Assembly: GCA_902810715.1 (NCBI GenBank)
Contig: CADDYS010000002.1
Location: forward strand, 1 to 64,000
DNA: 64,000 nucleotides
DNA from: a bacterium
Lineage (GTDB): Bacteria; Actinomycetota; Aquicultoria; Aquicultorales; Aquicultoraceae
Direction: 5' to 3'
The notes under the pieces were generated by a model that saw only the letters and a program-made list of their open reading frames with translations, made no database searches and was not told where the DNA came from. The translations under genes were made by a program, and so were the position numbers. Positions 44,300 through 53,464 of this stretch are shown in pieces; within the stretch, counting starts at the first letter, position 1, and each line of letters begins with the position of its first letter.

Positions 44300-45683
44300 C
44301 ATACCTAGTAACCCTAAACCTATACAGCTCAACCTCTTCATTCAGCCCAATTCCGGCTTTTTGTTTGGCGATGGCTATCTGCTCATCAGCCGTATTCACA
44401 CCCTCGATGTTTGGCAAGAGTAATCCCGTGTTATAGCCACGCCTTACAATGACTCCGTAGACCTTGGGGTCTAGCATTAACTCGGATGAGACTTTCTCGG
44501 GTTCGTCCAGGATATCTACCGAGTACGTAAGCCGTGGCACCTCATCGACGGTTACCGCCCTAAACCTCGGATCGGCCGTTGCTGCCTGGATGGCATTTGC
44601 CATAATCTCCTCGGCAAGGGTGGCTTGCGTCGGTTGGATTGTCCCCACGCATCCTCTCAAATTTCCATCTATCTTAATGCAGACAAACGCACCCGCTCTT
44701 TTATCAAGCAAGTCGGAGGGCGTATCCGGGGGCGGGTCAACCGGATGCCCAAGCTCGTAAAATTTCTCAAGGCTATACCTGGCAAGTTTAATCGGCGCGT
44801 TTGGCTCGGGCTCTTTAGGCGGCAAGTCCTCTATCTCTATAGTATATAAGTCTCTTGCGGCGGATATGGTTTTGGGATAGACCGTCGAGATCATGTATCC
44901 CACGCCAAAGGGGGCCTCGTAGGATAACACCTTCGTGCGGATGTCTTGGTTGTTGAACGCCCCGACAAGCGTGTATATTGAGCGAAGGCCGCACTCACCC
45001 GCCGCCTCAATTAGCGATGGGTCAAGCTCTCCCAGCTCATCGAAGTAGCCGGTGTCAAATATCTCCTCGATTTTTGCGTCAAAATCAACCGCTCTCGGGT
45101 TGTATCCTGCCGGCGCGCCGGGGACCAGCCTGTGGGATAGGTCACCGCTTGCGATAAGTGCGACTCTCTTGCCGGTGGCATTTGCCGCCTGCTGGATCGC
45201 AATCCCCAGCGTGTAATGCTCATCAAAGCCGCCGTAGCTTATCGCAATCGAGACAATCGGGATATCTACCCGCTTTTGCAGGTAGTAAAGAGGAACCATT
45301 ACCCCGTGGTCAAGCTCGTTTGCGCCCATGAGATCGGCAAATTCCGAGCCAATCTTAGTTATAGATAGCCGGTAGTCGTTTGCGGCCTTAGTGAATGCGT
45401 CTATAAACGCAAGGTCGCACCGGACAGAGAATTTAACATTAAACGCACCGAAGTTGGCGAAGGAGCCGGTAAGACCCGGGCTTGCCTTGATCGCGATGCT
45501 GTCGGCAAAACCCGGGCTGTGTGGGGATATAAATACCAGCGTCTCGGGCTCGGCCTGTGCAACTTCCTCGGCAATATCAAGCATCGCCTGAGTGGTAGAC
45601 GTCACCTTGATTAGATTTTCTCTTCCGACCTCCGGAATAATAATCGGTGGATGAGGCACAAGGCAGCCGATAACGATAGGCAT
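44295..45683 (-). CDS. AmmeMemoRadiSam system protein: Memo/LigB-like domain fused to AMMECR1
   Basis: 462 residues in two parts. Residues 1-270: LigB/Memo-like fold with LVPHPPIIIPEVG, FISPHSPGF, NELDHGVMVPLYYL and ALIASGDLSHRL, the metal-ligand-type motifs of the family. Residues about 290-462: AMMECR1 domain with GAFVCIKIDGNLRGCVGTI and ANAIQAATADPRFRAV. These proteins co-occur with a radical SAM enzyme in many prokaryotes, but the reaction is unknown; no radical SAM partner of that type lies in this window (miaB is unrelated). ATG start, directly downstream of miaB. Confidence 0.88.
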   Translation of the reverse strand: MPIVIGCLVPHPPIIIPEVGRENLIKVTSTTQAMLDIAEEVAQAEPETLVFISPHSPGFADSIAIKASPGLTGSFANFGAFNVKFSVRCDLAFIDAFTKAANDYRLSITKIGSEFADLMGANELDHGVMVPLYYLQKRVDIPIVSIAISYGGFDEHYTLGIAIQQAANATGKRVALIASGDLSHRLVPGAPAGYNPRAVDFDAKIEEIFDTGYFDELGELDPSLIEAAGECGLRSIYTLVGAFNNQDIRTKVLSYEAPFGVGYMISTVYPKTISAARDLYTIEIEDLPPKEPEPNAPIKLARYSLEKFYELGHPVDPPPDTPSDLLDKRAGAFVCIKIDGNLRGCVGTIQPTQATLAEEIMANAIQAATADPRFRAVTVDEVPRLTYSVDILDEPEKVSSELMLDPKVYGVIVRRGYNTGLLLPNIEGVNTADEQIAIAKQKAGIGLNEEVELYRFRVTRYE

Positions 45684-45694
45684 TTTTCCTCCAA

Positions 45695-47023
45695 TTAGTT
45701 CAACGATAAGACTTCTTTTAGTTTACCTTTTAAGAACCAAGTATGCGCCTCAGTTATGTTAATGATCGCCTCTTTATGGATTAGGTCGGCCGGGCCCGGG
45801 AAATTTACAACCTTGTTGGTGCGCGTGCGCCCGGTTAGCATGTCACGGTTTTTCTTGCTTACAGCTTCTACAAAAACTTCAATATCCCTACCGACTAGCT
45901 CCATATTTTTCTCTAAACTTATCCTGTTTTGCAATTTGACCAGCCTGTCGAAGCGGTCGGCCTTTACAGGGGCCGGTATTTGGTTATCCATCTTGGCGGC
46001 AAGTGTCCCCTCGCGCGGCGAGAATATAAACGTAAATGCCGAGTCGTAGCGCGCTTTTTCCACTACGTCGAGCGTGTGTAAAAAATCCTCCTCGGCCTCG
46101 CCGGGGAAGCCGACCATAATGTCCGTGGTTAGACTTACCCCGGGGATTGCCGCGTAAATCTTCTCAACCGTCTTTAGGTAGTCCTCTTTTGTATATTTTC
46201 TGTTCATGGTTTTAAGGATGGCATTTGAGCCCGCTTGTACCGGAAGATGAATATGCTCGCAGATTTTGTTGCTGCCGGCAATCGCCCCAATAATATCGTC
46301 GGTCAAGTCCTTTGGATGCGATGTCGTAAACCTGATGCGGCGAAGCCCCTTGATTTTCTCAAGCTCAAGCAGGAGTCTTGCAAACTTGCTTTTCTTGTAA
46401 ATATCGCGCCCATACGAGTTTACGTTTTGCCCAAGAAGCGTTATCTCAACGACGCCGTCTGCAACGAGTCGCTCAACTTCAGCAAGGATATCCTCAACCG
46501 GCCGGCTGAGCTCTCTGCCCCGCGTGTGCGGCACGATACAGTAGGTGCAGAAGTTGTTGCATCCGATAATAATGGGAACCCATGCATGGTGTTTCTCCTC
46601 ACGCATACCGGGAAGCGTGGTCGGCATGACCTCTATTGCATCGGTGATCTCGCAAATCGCCTGTCTTCCCTGTTCGACAGACTCAATCATGTGCCCGAGA
46701 TTCGGCATGTTGTGCGTGCCGAAGACGATATCGGTATGCGGGGCCTTCTTAAAAATAAGCTCCCGCTCTTTTTGCGCGACACAGCCGCCAACCGCGATAA
46801 TAAGCTCGGGCTCGGCTTTTTTGCGTGCCCGCAGGTTATTGAGGTTGCCGAAAAAGCGTTCCTCAGCGTGCTCGCGAACTGTGCAGGTGTTAAATATAAT
46901 GATCTGGGCATCCTCGGGGCTGCCGGCCTGCATATAACCGCGCTCACGCAATAGTCCCGCTACGCGCTCAGAATCATGCTTGTTCATCTGGCATCCGAAC
47001 GTGGTGATGTGGAATTTCTTCAT
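45695..47023 (-). CDS. miaB: tRNA-2-methylthio-N6-dimethylallyladenosine synthase
   Basis: Radical SAM methylthiotransferase acting on i6A37 made by MiaA. 442 residues: N-terminal UPF0004 domain with GCQMNKHDSE, NTCTVREHAEERFFG and VGGCVAQ (three cluster cysteines), the SAM cluster CNNFCTYCIVPHTRG near 155, and a C-terminal TRAM domain. YCIVPHTRGRE and the LPVQAGSNAIL motif identify MiaB rather than RimO. Confidence 0.96.
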   Translation of the reverse strand: MKKFHITTFGCQMNKHDSERVAGLLRERGYMQAGSPEDAQIIIFNTCTVREHAEERFFGNLNNLRARKKAEPELIIAVGGCVAQKERELIFKKAPHTDIVFGTHNMPNLGHMIESVEQGRQAICEITDAIEVMPTTLPGMREEKHHAWVPIIIGCNNFCTYCIVPHTRGRELSRPVEDILAEVERLVADGVVEITLLGQNVNSYGRDIYKKSKFARLLLELEKIKGLRRIRFTTSHPKDLTDDIIGAIAGSNKICEHIHLPVQAGSNAILKTMNRKYTKEDYLKTVEKIYAAIPGVSLTTDIMVGFPGEAEEDFLHTLDVVEKARYDSAFTFIFSPREGTLAAKMDNQIPAPVKADRFDRLVKLQNRISLEKNMELVGRDIEVFVEAVSKKNRDMLTGRTRTNKVVNFPGPADLIHKEAIINITEAHTWFLKGKLKEVLSLN

Positions 47024-47060
47024 GCGAGTATTTTAGCAAATGCGCAGCAGAAATACAGGT

Positions 47061-47885
47061 CTACCTCCTTTTGTTAGCAGCTAGCTTGAGCATATTCACG
47101 ACTTCGTCCGGCACATTTACACTTCCCAACCTGAGACCGTTGGTGGATACTGGGCCATGGTCATCCGAGCCGCCTGTAACTATCAGGCCGTACTTTTTAG
47201 CGAGCTTTAGGTAGTGCTCTGTTTGCTCAGGCGTATGCTCTGCGTGGTAAGCTTCGATGCCATTCAACCCCATCTTGATAAAGTCCGGGATGTGCTCATC
47301 AATCCGGGCAAGTCCGGGGTGTGCAAAAACCGCTACCCCACCGGCCTCATGAATTATTGAGATAGCTTTCTCGGTTGGATAGACGAGTTTTTCGATAAAG
47401 CAGAGTGCCCCGCGCTTTAGGTATTTGTTAAAGGCATCTCCGATATCCTGAACGTAGTTTTTGGCAAGAAGTGCCCGGGCTATATGGGGGCGGCCCACGG
47501 ATGCCGTACCGGCAATCTCAAGAACATCCTTAAAGGTTACACCGAGGCCCTGTCTTCTAAGGCATTCGACAATGTTTTGTGCGCGCTCAACACGCGCCTC
47601 CCTTAAAATCCCCAGGTAATCTTTAAGTTTTTTGCTTCTATAAGCAATAAAATAGCCGAGAATGTGAACATCTCGGCTATTATACTTTGAACTAAGCTCG
47701 ATTGCCGGTATTATCTCGATCCCTAACTGAACTCCGTATGCTAAAGCCTCGCTTATTCCCTTGACTGTATCGTGGTCGGAAATAGCGATGGTCTTCAAAC
47801 ACAAGCTGGCTGCGAGTTCCACAACCTGCCCTGGGCTCATACTGCCGTCGGACGCGGTCGTGTGTACGTGTAGGTCGACCGGCAT
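47061..47885 (-). CDS. PHP-domain phosphoesterase
   Basis: 274 residues. PHP metal motifs: DLHVHTTASDGS at the N-terminus, ISDHDTVKG, FAHPG near 195 and GGSDDHGP near 245. The family includes RNase AM/nucleoside 3',5'-bisphosphate phosphatases (YciV/TrpH type), the likely role here. ATG 47885 gives the standard N-terminus; a TTG at 47912 would add nine residues and overlap spoVS. Confidence 0.88.
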   Translation of the reverse strand: MPVDLHVHTTASDGSMSPGQVVELAASLCLKTIAISDHDTVKGISEALAYGVQLGIEIIPAIELSSKYNSRDVHILGYFIAYRSKKLKDYLGILREARVERAQNIVECLRRQGLGVTFKDVLEIAGTASVGRPHIARALLAKNYVQDIGDAFNKYLKRGALCFIEKLVYPTEKAISIIHEAGGVAVFAHPGLARIDEHIPDFIKMGLNGIEAYHAEHTPEQTEHYLKLAKKYGLIVTGGSDDHGPVSTNGLRLGSVNVPDEVVNMLKLAANKRR

Positions 47886-47898
47886 ATCAGCTCTAGGT

Positions 47899-48159
47899 TT
47901 ACCTCGGCTCAATAATCAACTTAATAGCGGTGCGTTCCTCGCCGCTGATTAAGATATCGGTGAATGCAGGAACGACTACGAGATCTAAACCGCTCGGTGC
48001 AACAAAACCTCTTGCGATCGCTATAGCTTTAATTGCTTGGTTTAAAGCTCCTGCGCCAATTACCTGGATTTCGGCTCCGCCACGTTCTCTTAAAACGCCG
48101 GCTAGAGCACCAGCAACAGAATTTGGACTAGACTTTGATGAAACCTTTAGTACTTCCAT
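47899..48159 (-). CDS. spoVS: Stage V sporulation protein S family (SpoVS, Alba-like)
   Basis: 86 residues. MEVLKVSSKSSPNSVAGALA, then QVIGAGALNQAIKAIAIARG and PAFTDI are nearly invariant in SpoVS. The protein has an Alba-like nucleic-acid-binding fold. It is found in sporulating Firmicutes but also in non-spore-formers such as Thermus and some actinobacteria, so it does not prove sporulation. A strong ribosome site (AAGGAGGATAAA) precedes it. Lies near rny, as in Bacillus. Confidence 0.95.
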   Translation of the reverse strand: MEVLKVSSKSSPNSVAGALAGVLRERGGAEIQVIGAGALNQAIKAIAIARGFVAPSGLDLVVVPAFTDILISGEERTAIKLIIEPR

Positions 48160-48259
48160 TTTATCCTCCTTGGCGGCGTATCTTTGGTTATAACACGCCT
48201 CTCATATCAAGTTCGACACTACTGTTCTAGTTCCTGCTAAATTATAACATATTATGGAA

Positions 48260-49345
48260 TTAATTTCCTTTCGATTGTACCTTAATCGTTACCTTAAGAC
48301 AATCTTTCTCTGCTTTTACCTCGGGAGTCTCGGATAACTCCATAAAATACTTATCTGCTATAGCCCTAAAACTGTCACTAATAATTCCAGATAGCTGTCT
48401 TAAATCTTCTTGCGAGATCCGCCTTGCAAGAGGCTCAGACCTTAAAAGATCAACTTTTCTTTCTGGCTCTTTGCGCTCTTTTTGATTGCTGAGCGTATCG
48501 AGCATAGGTTTTAAAGGATCGACCCTGCCGCTCATAATCCGCTGTGTGTTTCTAACCGAGACCTTAAGCCCCAGCCTTCGCTCGGCTACGTCGGCTAAAA
48601 TAGCCGCGGATTTAGCCTGGCTTACCGACCGCCATATCTTGTAATCCTGGGATTTACTCCCGTCGTCGCTGTTCTTATCCTGCGCGCACAGATAATACAT
48701 TGTTGCTAAAATCTCAGACGGCGAACCCAGGTAAATCTCTAGGTCCTGGTGGTCGAGGTTAAATTCGAGCACCGTTCTTATGATATTATGCGGCCCTCGT
48801 ATAATTATCGGCTCACCTTTGCGATACTTTATAGTCGGATACGTGGACTGGTCTTTTCTCTCCGTTAACAACCCTGTGCTTGTTTGTACCCTGAACACGC
48901 TACCTCTGCCAGGCGTAGAAAACACAAGCTCAACATCATCTGCCACCTGCTTTATAGAGAAAAGCGCCATCCCCCTACCGTGGATTCCGTAGCGATCGGT
49001 AATGACGTTTTCCAGCTTAGATGTTACCCGGGGCTCGAATATCAATTCATGCAATTCGGCCGGGATGCCCCAGGCATCATCAATAATCGATACTTTTCGG
49101 ATAAGGTTATCTTCTTTCGTGGAGGCGATAAAAATCCTGGACGCACCCGCGTCGCGCGAGTTCCGCATCATCTCTAAGACAATATCTTCCATGGATTGGA
49201 TGTCGTGCTTGGCCTGGCGTCGCTCAGCCTCGCTTGTGTTCAGGCGGACGAAACCCTGGCCGAGGTCTTCCTCAATTTTGAGGTACTGCTCTCCGGTTAG
49301 GTTGGCTACGAAGTTTAGCAACGAACTGTTTTTGGTCTCTGACAT
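48260..49345 (-). CDS. GHKL-fold ATPase of unknown function
   Basis: 361 residues. The first half is a HATPase_c domain: N-box IVLEMMRNSRDAGASRIFI near 52-70, G1 DDAWGIP near 92, G2 GIHGRGMALFSI near 118. There is no DHp/H-box histidine, receiver or MutL-type transducer that can be recognised; the second half is charged and novel by eye, ending in a strand-rich KVTIKVQSK. Such stand-alone ATPases next to spoVS/rny may act as regulators or chaperone-like switches. Function not assigned. Confidence 0.75.
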   Translation of the reverse strand: MSETKNSSLLNFVANLTGEQYLKIEEDLGQGFVRLNTSEAERRQAKHDIQSMEDIVLEMMRNSRDAGASRIFIASTKEDNLIRKVSIIDDAWGIPAELHELIFEPRVTSKLENVITDRYGIHGRGMALFSIKQVADDVELVFSTPGRGSVFRVQTSTGLLTERKDQSTYPTIKYRKGEPIIIRGPHNIIRTVLEFNLDHQDLEIYLGSPSEILATMYYLCAQDKNSDDGSKSQDYKIWRSVSQAKSAAILADVAERRLGLKVSVRNTQRIMSGRVDPLKPMLDTLSNQKERKEPERKVDLLRSEPLARRISQEDLRQLSGIISDSFRAIADKYFMELSETPEVKAEKDCLKVTIKVQSKGN

Positions 49346-49668
49346 ATAAAACCTAGCGTAAGTACCGCATATACTGTCTATATTGTGCTGTGCAAAGGTT
49401 GTTTTGTCAATTGAAAAATACGTGGATAAATCAATTGTTTACAATATTTTCCTACTCTTAAGGGTGAAGGGAGACAGTCCATAGCTCCTAAGAAAACATT
49501 TCTTCTGCCAAAGTGTTTTCTTTCTTAAATTACCCACTTTCAGTGGGTCGGGTGCTCGCAATGGCAACTTATACGACAAATCATAGTATGGTTGACAGTG
49601 CACTAGGGACTGGAAGACGAAAAGGGCCGAGACAAGCTCGGCCCTCACATTTTTACTGTGGACTGTTG
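49346..49668. other. Intergenic region between rny and the GHKL ATPase
   Basis: Contains the rny terminator (49624-49644), a 9 bp hairpin AAGAAAACA/TGTTTTCTT (49490-49498, 49514-49522) and an AT-rich part upstream of the ATPase gene with possible promoter hexamers (TTGCAC and TATATG on the minus strand, about 49366-49393). No gene seen. Confidence 0.55.
49620..49644 (-). terminator. Intrinsic terminator of rny
   Basis: Minus strand: GGGCCGAG, loop CTTGT, CTCGGCCC then TTTT. An 8 bp GC-rich stem 25 bases after the rny stop. Confidence 0.88.
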
Positions 49669-51210
49669 TTATTTCGCGTACTCAACTGCTCTGTGCTCTC
49701 TAATCACAATAACTTTAATTTGGCCTGGATATTCAAGCTCAGCTTCGATCTGCTTTGCCACGTCGCGCGCAAGCATTGCGGCTCTGGCATCGTCGATATC
49801 ATCAGGCTTTACCATGATGCGAAGCTCACGGCCGGCCTGCATGGCATAGCATTTCTCAACGCCCTGGTAAGACTCGGCAATTGTCTCGAGCTTCTCAAGC
49901 CGCTTGACGTAGCTCTCAAGCGTCTCTCGTCTTGCACCGGGCCTTGCGCCGGATACCGCATCTGCCGCCTGAACGAGGACCGCCTCAACTGAATTCGGCT
50001 CGGTGTCGCCGTGGTGCGCCTCGATTGCGTGAACAACGCTTGCCTGCTCATGAAGTCTCTTCGCAAGCTCCGCGCCGATAACGGCATGCGGCCCCTCAAC
50101 CTCATGGTCGATGGCCTTGCCGATATCATGCAAGAGACCGGCTCTTCTTGCCAGCCTGATATCCGCGCCAAGCTCGGCCGCCATCATGCCGGCTAGATGC
50201 GCCACCTCGATGGAGTGCTGAAGCACATTCTGACCGTAGCTTGTCCGGTATTTTAATCTGCCCAGGACACGCACAAGCTCCGGATGGAGCCCGTGGATGT
50301 CGGTGTCGAATGTGGCCTGTTCACCCACCTCGCGGATATGCGCCTCTACCTCGTCGCGTGCCTTCTCATACATCTGCTCAATTCTTGCCGGATGTATGCG
50401 GCCGTCCGCAATGAGCCGCTCAAGTGCAAGCCTTGCAATCTCCCTTCTGACCGGGTCAAAGCTCGACAGTATGACCGCCTCGGGGGTGTCGTCGATGATC
50501 AGGTTGATCCCCGATAAGTTCTCAAACGCCCTGATGTTTCGGCCTTCCCTTCCGATAATCCTGCCCTTCATCTCGTCACTTGGCAGCGGGACCACAGACA
50601 CCGTGGTTTCCGCCACGTGGTCCGCCGCGCATCGCTGGATGGCAAGCGCAACAACGTTTCTTGCCCGTTTGTCGGCCTCATCCTTTGCCTTAGCCTCGAT
50701 GTCGCGAATCATCATTGCGACCTCGTGCTTAGTCTCGTCTTCAATCCTCTTCATAAGAAGCTGACGTGCTTCTCCCGCCGAGAGACCTGCAATTTGCTCA
50801 AGCAGCTTTAATTCCTTCTCATAAATCTCAGAGAGCTCGTTTTCAATTTTCGTGATTTCTCTCTCACGATCGGTAAATGCCCGCTCTTTCTTGTCCAAGT
50901 TGTTTGCCCGAGCATCAAGAGACTCTTCCTTCTGGCTTAGACGTCTCTCTACGCGCTGGATTTCATTCCGCCGGTCGCGCAAATCACGCTCTGCTTCTAA
51001 ACGCAGGGCATGAATTTCATCCTTAGCATTGATTAAAGCTTCTTTCTTTTTGGATTCTGCTTCCCTTTCTGCTTCAGAGATAATTCTTTTTGCAGCTTCT
51101 TCGGCGGAGGCAAACTTCGCTTCGGCAGTCATTTTACGTGCTACGTAACCCGCAGCTAAACCGACCGCGACTGCTGCAACAGCTACAATTACGAATACAA
51201 TCGCACTCAT
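49669..51210 (-). CDS. rny: Ribonuclease Y
   Basis: Membrane-anchored endoribonuclease that starts mRNA decay. 513 residues in the standard order: one membrane helix (1-24), long coiled coil to about 190 ([21 protein letters not shown] and on), KH domain with [21 protein letters not shown] near 215, HD domain with [10 protein letters not shown] and [12 protein letters not shown] near 330-360. GGAGG precedes ATG 51210. Preceded by its own promoter and a terminator-bearing leader. Confidence 0.97.
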   Translation of the reverse strand: MSAIVFVIVAVAAVAVGLAAGYVARKMTAEAKFASAEEAAKRIISEAEREAESKKKEALINAKDEIHALRLEAERDLRDRRNEIQRVERRLSQKEESLDARANNLDKKERAFTDREREITKIENELSEIYEKELKLLEQIAGLSAGEARQLLMKRIEDETKHEVAMMIRDIEAKAKDEADKRARNVVALAIQRCAADHVAETTVSVVPLPSDEMKGRIIGREGRNIRAFENLSGINLIIDDTPEAVILSSFDPVRREIARLALERLIADGRIHPARIEQMYEKARDEVEAHIREVGEQATFDTDIHGLHPELVRVLGRLKYRTSYGQNVLQHSIEVAHLAGMMAAELGADIRLARRAGLLHDIGKAIDHEVEGPHAVIGAELAKRLHEQASVVHAIEAHHGDTEPNSVEAVLVQAADAVSGARPGARRETLESYVKRLEKLETIAESYQGVEKCYAMQAGRELRIMVKPDDIDDARAAMLARDVAKQIEAELEYPGQIKVIVIREHRAVEYAK

Positions 51211-51231
51211 TGTTGCCTCCTTCTTTCAAAT

Positions 51232-51254
51232 AAAAAAACCGAGCCAATGCTCGG
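51232..51254 (-). terminator. Intrinsic terminator in the rny leader
   Basis: Minus strand: CCGAGC, loop ATTG, GCTCGG then seven T. It ends only 22 bases before the rny ATG and just upstream of its ribosome site, so it can only stop transcription of rny itself (attenuation) or read-through from recX. Confidence 0.9.
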
Positions 51255-51404
51255 CAAAAATCTCTTTACTAAGGCTGATAACGGCTAGCCCGGCCGGCAA
51301 TATTCACAACAGCCGGAAGCTAACATCGTATCTCATCTTTAGTTTTGTCCAATCTATGTAAAACTAAAAGAGTCTTCTTAGTAAAGCATTTCTGCCAGTA
51401 ATCT
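51237..51404 (-). ncRNA. Candidate riboswitch-like leader of rny
   Basis: Between the promoter and the terminator, the minus-strand RNA has a closing helix CTTTACTAAG (51386-51377) / CTTAGTAAAG (51273-51264). Inside are TTTAGTTTT/AAAACTAAA, CCGGC/GCCGG with a 13-base loop, and GTTAGC/GCTAGC flanking it, a multi-branch fold. The terminator follows 9 bases after the closing helix. This is the layout of a transcription-terminating riboswitch or protein-bound attenuator; no known class was recognised. Confidence 0.6.
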
Positions 51405-51410
51405 ACATCT

Positions 51411-51439
51411 ATACTATAATTACGCCAAAATATAGTCAA
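51411..51439 (-). promoter_or_regulatory. Promoter of rny
   Basis: Minus strand TTGACT (51439-51434), 17 bases, TAGTAT (51416-51411). Predicted start near 51404, 190 bases upstream of rny. Confidence 0.7.
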
Positions 51440-51494
51440 GAAAAAGAAGTGCTGCAGTGCTGCTGAAGAAATTGTCATGGGGTTTTACGATTGG

Positions 51495-51644
51495 GTAGTT
51501 TCTCGATTTATAGAGCTATGTAGTTGCCGATTTACCTGGCCAGGTAGTTCCCCGATTCATCGGGCGCTGTAGTCGCCTGATTTATCAGGCGCGCGTTTGG
51601 GTCAAAACGGTTAAAGCTACTCCGCGCCCCATAAATGTGGCAAC
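51495..51644. repeat. Array of five GTAGTTGC REP elements
   Basis: Plus-strand REPs at 51495, 51520, 51544 (GTAGTTCCCCGATTCATCGG) and 51569 (GTAGTCGCCTGATTTATCAG), then the linker TTTGGGTCAAAACGGTTAAAG and a minus-strand REP at 51624-51644. The last two plus linker repeat, inverted, the unit at 23454-23515. Sits between rny and recX. Confidence 0.85.
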
Positions 51645-52282
51645 TTTATAAGGGATTTGCATACATCATAGACGGTGGATGAGGTGTAACCGCGGCGGAG
51701 GAGGAATTGGCTTAGGCGGCGGAAAAGCTGGTTTTTATCGAGGCCTTTGTAGGATGGAATTTTGGATTCGGCGAGCCGGCGGGCACGCTCGCATTCGTCC
51801 TCTGGCGTGCTGTTTTCTTCCAGATTTTTGGATATTATCTCGTCGGAAACTCCTTTTAGGCGTAGCTCTTGTTTAACTCGTTTTGGGCCGTAGAGCCTTG
51901 AGTCTATGCGGTTCTTTGTCCAAGACTGGGCGAAGGCATCGTCGTCGAGATACCCGAGCTGTTTTAGCTTCTCGATGGCATCATCGATTATGTCGTGTTC
52001 AAAACCGGCCTTTTTAAGGCGGTCTTCTACCTCATGTATGCTTCGTGGGCGGTAAGACAAAAGAAGGACGGCGCGGTCAATCGCACGCCGCCTCTCAAGC
52101 GAATGGATAAGCCCATCGAGTTCGTCGAGGGCGAAGTGCTGTCCCTCGTGAAGACCCAGCTCTAAAATTGTCTCGGTGTTGTAGGCCTTCCAGAACTGCC
52201 CATCAACGAAGATGGACGTTCGCCAGGACCTTTTTTCTTGTTTAGTAAGTGCTGTGATTACGTGTATTTTTTCTGGTTGCAT
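51617..52282 (-). CDS. recX: Regulatory protein RecX
   Basis: Modulates RecA filaments. 221 residues of three-helix repeats: ALDELDGLIHSLERRRAIDRAVLLLSYRPRS, EVEDRLKKAGF and LDDDAFAQSWTKNRIDSRLYGPKRVKQELRLKG (the RecX signature). Its last codons overlap the REP array (51624-51644), so the C-terminal residues derive from or adjoin a repeat. Downstream of recA with an 80-base spacer of degenerate REPs. Confidence 0.9.
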   Translation of the reverse strand: MQPEKIHVITALTKQEKRSWRTSIFVDGQFWKAYNTETILELGLHEGQHFALDELDGLIHSLERRRAIDRAVLLLSYRPRSIHEVEDRLKKAGFEHDIIDDAIEKLKQLGYLDDDAFAQSWTKNRIDSRLYGPKRVKQELRLKGVSDEIISKNLEENSTPEDECERARRLAESKIPSYKGLDKNQLFRRLSQFLLRRGYTSSTVYDVCKSLIKLPHLWGAE

Positions 52283-52291
52283 ATGTTAAAT

Positions 52292-52366
52292 TACCGCCCG
52301 ATAAATCGGCAATTAAATTTCGCCTGATAAATTGTGCAACTCCGCGCCGGATGAATCAGGCAACAC
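52292..52366 (-). repeat. Degenerate REP copies between recA and recX
   Basis: Minus-strand-type units CGCCCGATAAATCGGCAA (52295), CGCCTGATAAATTGTGCAAC (52321) and GCGCCGGATGAATCAGGCAA (52344). The GTAG feet are eroded. The last overlaps the recA stop codon region (52366). Confidence 0.7.
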
Positions 52367-53412
52367 TATTTAACTGGCTCAGGCTCGACCTCGGTTGCCG
52401 GCGTATCGTCCTCGGCCCCGCCGGATTTTACCAGCCCAACCTTTTCTCTTACCTTGGTTTCGATATCGGTTGCAATGGCGAGGTTGTCAATAAGGGTCTG
52501 CTTTGCCGACTCGCGGCCCTGGCCCAGCCTCTCCTCGCCGTATGTGTACCATGAGCCGCTTTTATTGACAATTCCATGCTCAACGGCTAAATCAAGTGTG
52601 CTTCCTGCTTTAGAGATGCCTTCCCCGAACATAATATCAAACTCGGCCTGCTTGAATGGTGGGGCGATTTTGTTTTTAACAATTTTTGCACGTACCCTAT
52701 TACCGGTAATCTCAGTGCCCTGCTTAATCGAGTCGGTCCTGCGCACGTCGATTCTGACCGATGCGTAGAACTTTAGCGCCCTACCTCCCGGAGTTGTCTC
52801 GGGGTTGCCAAACATAATGCCGATTTTCTCTCTCAACTGGTTGATAAATATTGCGGTGGTCTTCGACCTGTTTATTGAGCCGCTAAGCTTCCTTAGAGCC
52901 TGGCTCATGAGCCTTGCTTGAAGGCCAACGTGGGAGTCACCCATCTCGCCTTCGATCTCGGCCCTTGGCACGAGTGCCGCAACGGAGTCGATGACTATCA
53001 CATCGAGCGCGCCCGAGTGCACCAGCATATCGGCGATCTCTAATGCTTGCTCGCCGGTATCCGGCTGCGATATAAGAAGTTCGTCGGTGTTAACCCCTAA
53101 TCGCTTGGCGTATACCGGGTCGAGTGCGTGCTCCGCGTCTATAAACGCCGCTGCGCCCCCTGTCTTCTGGGCCTCGGCGATGATATGAAGCGCAAGAGTT
53201 GTCTTACCGGAGGACTCAGGACCGTAAATCTCTACAACTCTACCTCTCGGCACACCGCCTACTCCAAGCGCGATATCAAGCGCGAGCGCGCCCGTCGGGA
53301 TGACGGAGATATCCATCCTTGTCGGGTGCTCGCCAAGGCGCATCAATGACCCCTTGCCGTACTTTCTTTCTATTTGTTCTTTGGTTAGTTCGATTACTTT
53401 GTCTCGGTCCAT
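52366..53412 (-). CDS. recA: Recombinase RecA
   Basis: Strand exchange and SOS co-protease. 348 residues: Walker [10 protein letters not shown] near 66, [53 protein letters not shown], and the L2-loop region [28 protein letters not shown]. The C-terminus is acidic. ATG 53412 follows GGGAGGGGAC. Its promoter contains a perfect LexA box. Confidence 0.98.
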   Translation of the reverse strand: MDRDKVIELTKEQIERKYGKGSLMRLGEHPTRMDISVIPTGALALDIALGVGGVPRGRVVEIYGPESSGKTTLALHIIAEAQKTGGAAAFIDAEHALDPVYAKRLGVNTDELLISQPDTGEQALEIADMLVHSGALDVIVIDSVAALVPRAEIEGEMGDSHVGLQARLMSQALRKLSGSINRSKTTAIFINQLREKIGIMFGNPETTPGGRALKFYASVRIDVRRTDSIKQGTEITGNRVRAKIVKNKIAPPFKQAEFDIMFGEGISKAGSTLDLAVEHGIVNKSGSWYTYGEERLGQGRESAKQTLIDNLAIATDIETKVREKVGLVKSGGAEDDTPATEVEPEPVK

Positions 53413-53464
53413 GTCCCCTCCCAGAGTTTTAGTTTGGCGGATAGCCGTGGAATAATCCTAATTC

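Noticed and set aside
46235-46954. 239-codon plus-strand frame opposite miaB
   Set aside because: Shadow of miaB; no ribosome site and no recognisable domain.
47899-48159. Evidence that the organism forms spores
   Set aside because: SpoVS occurs in many non-sporulating bacteria, and no other sporulation-specific gene is in the window.
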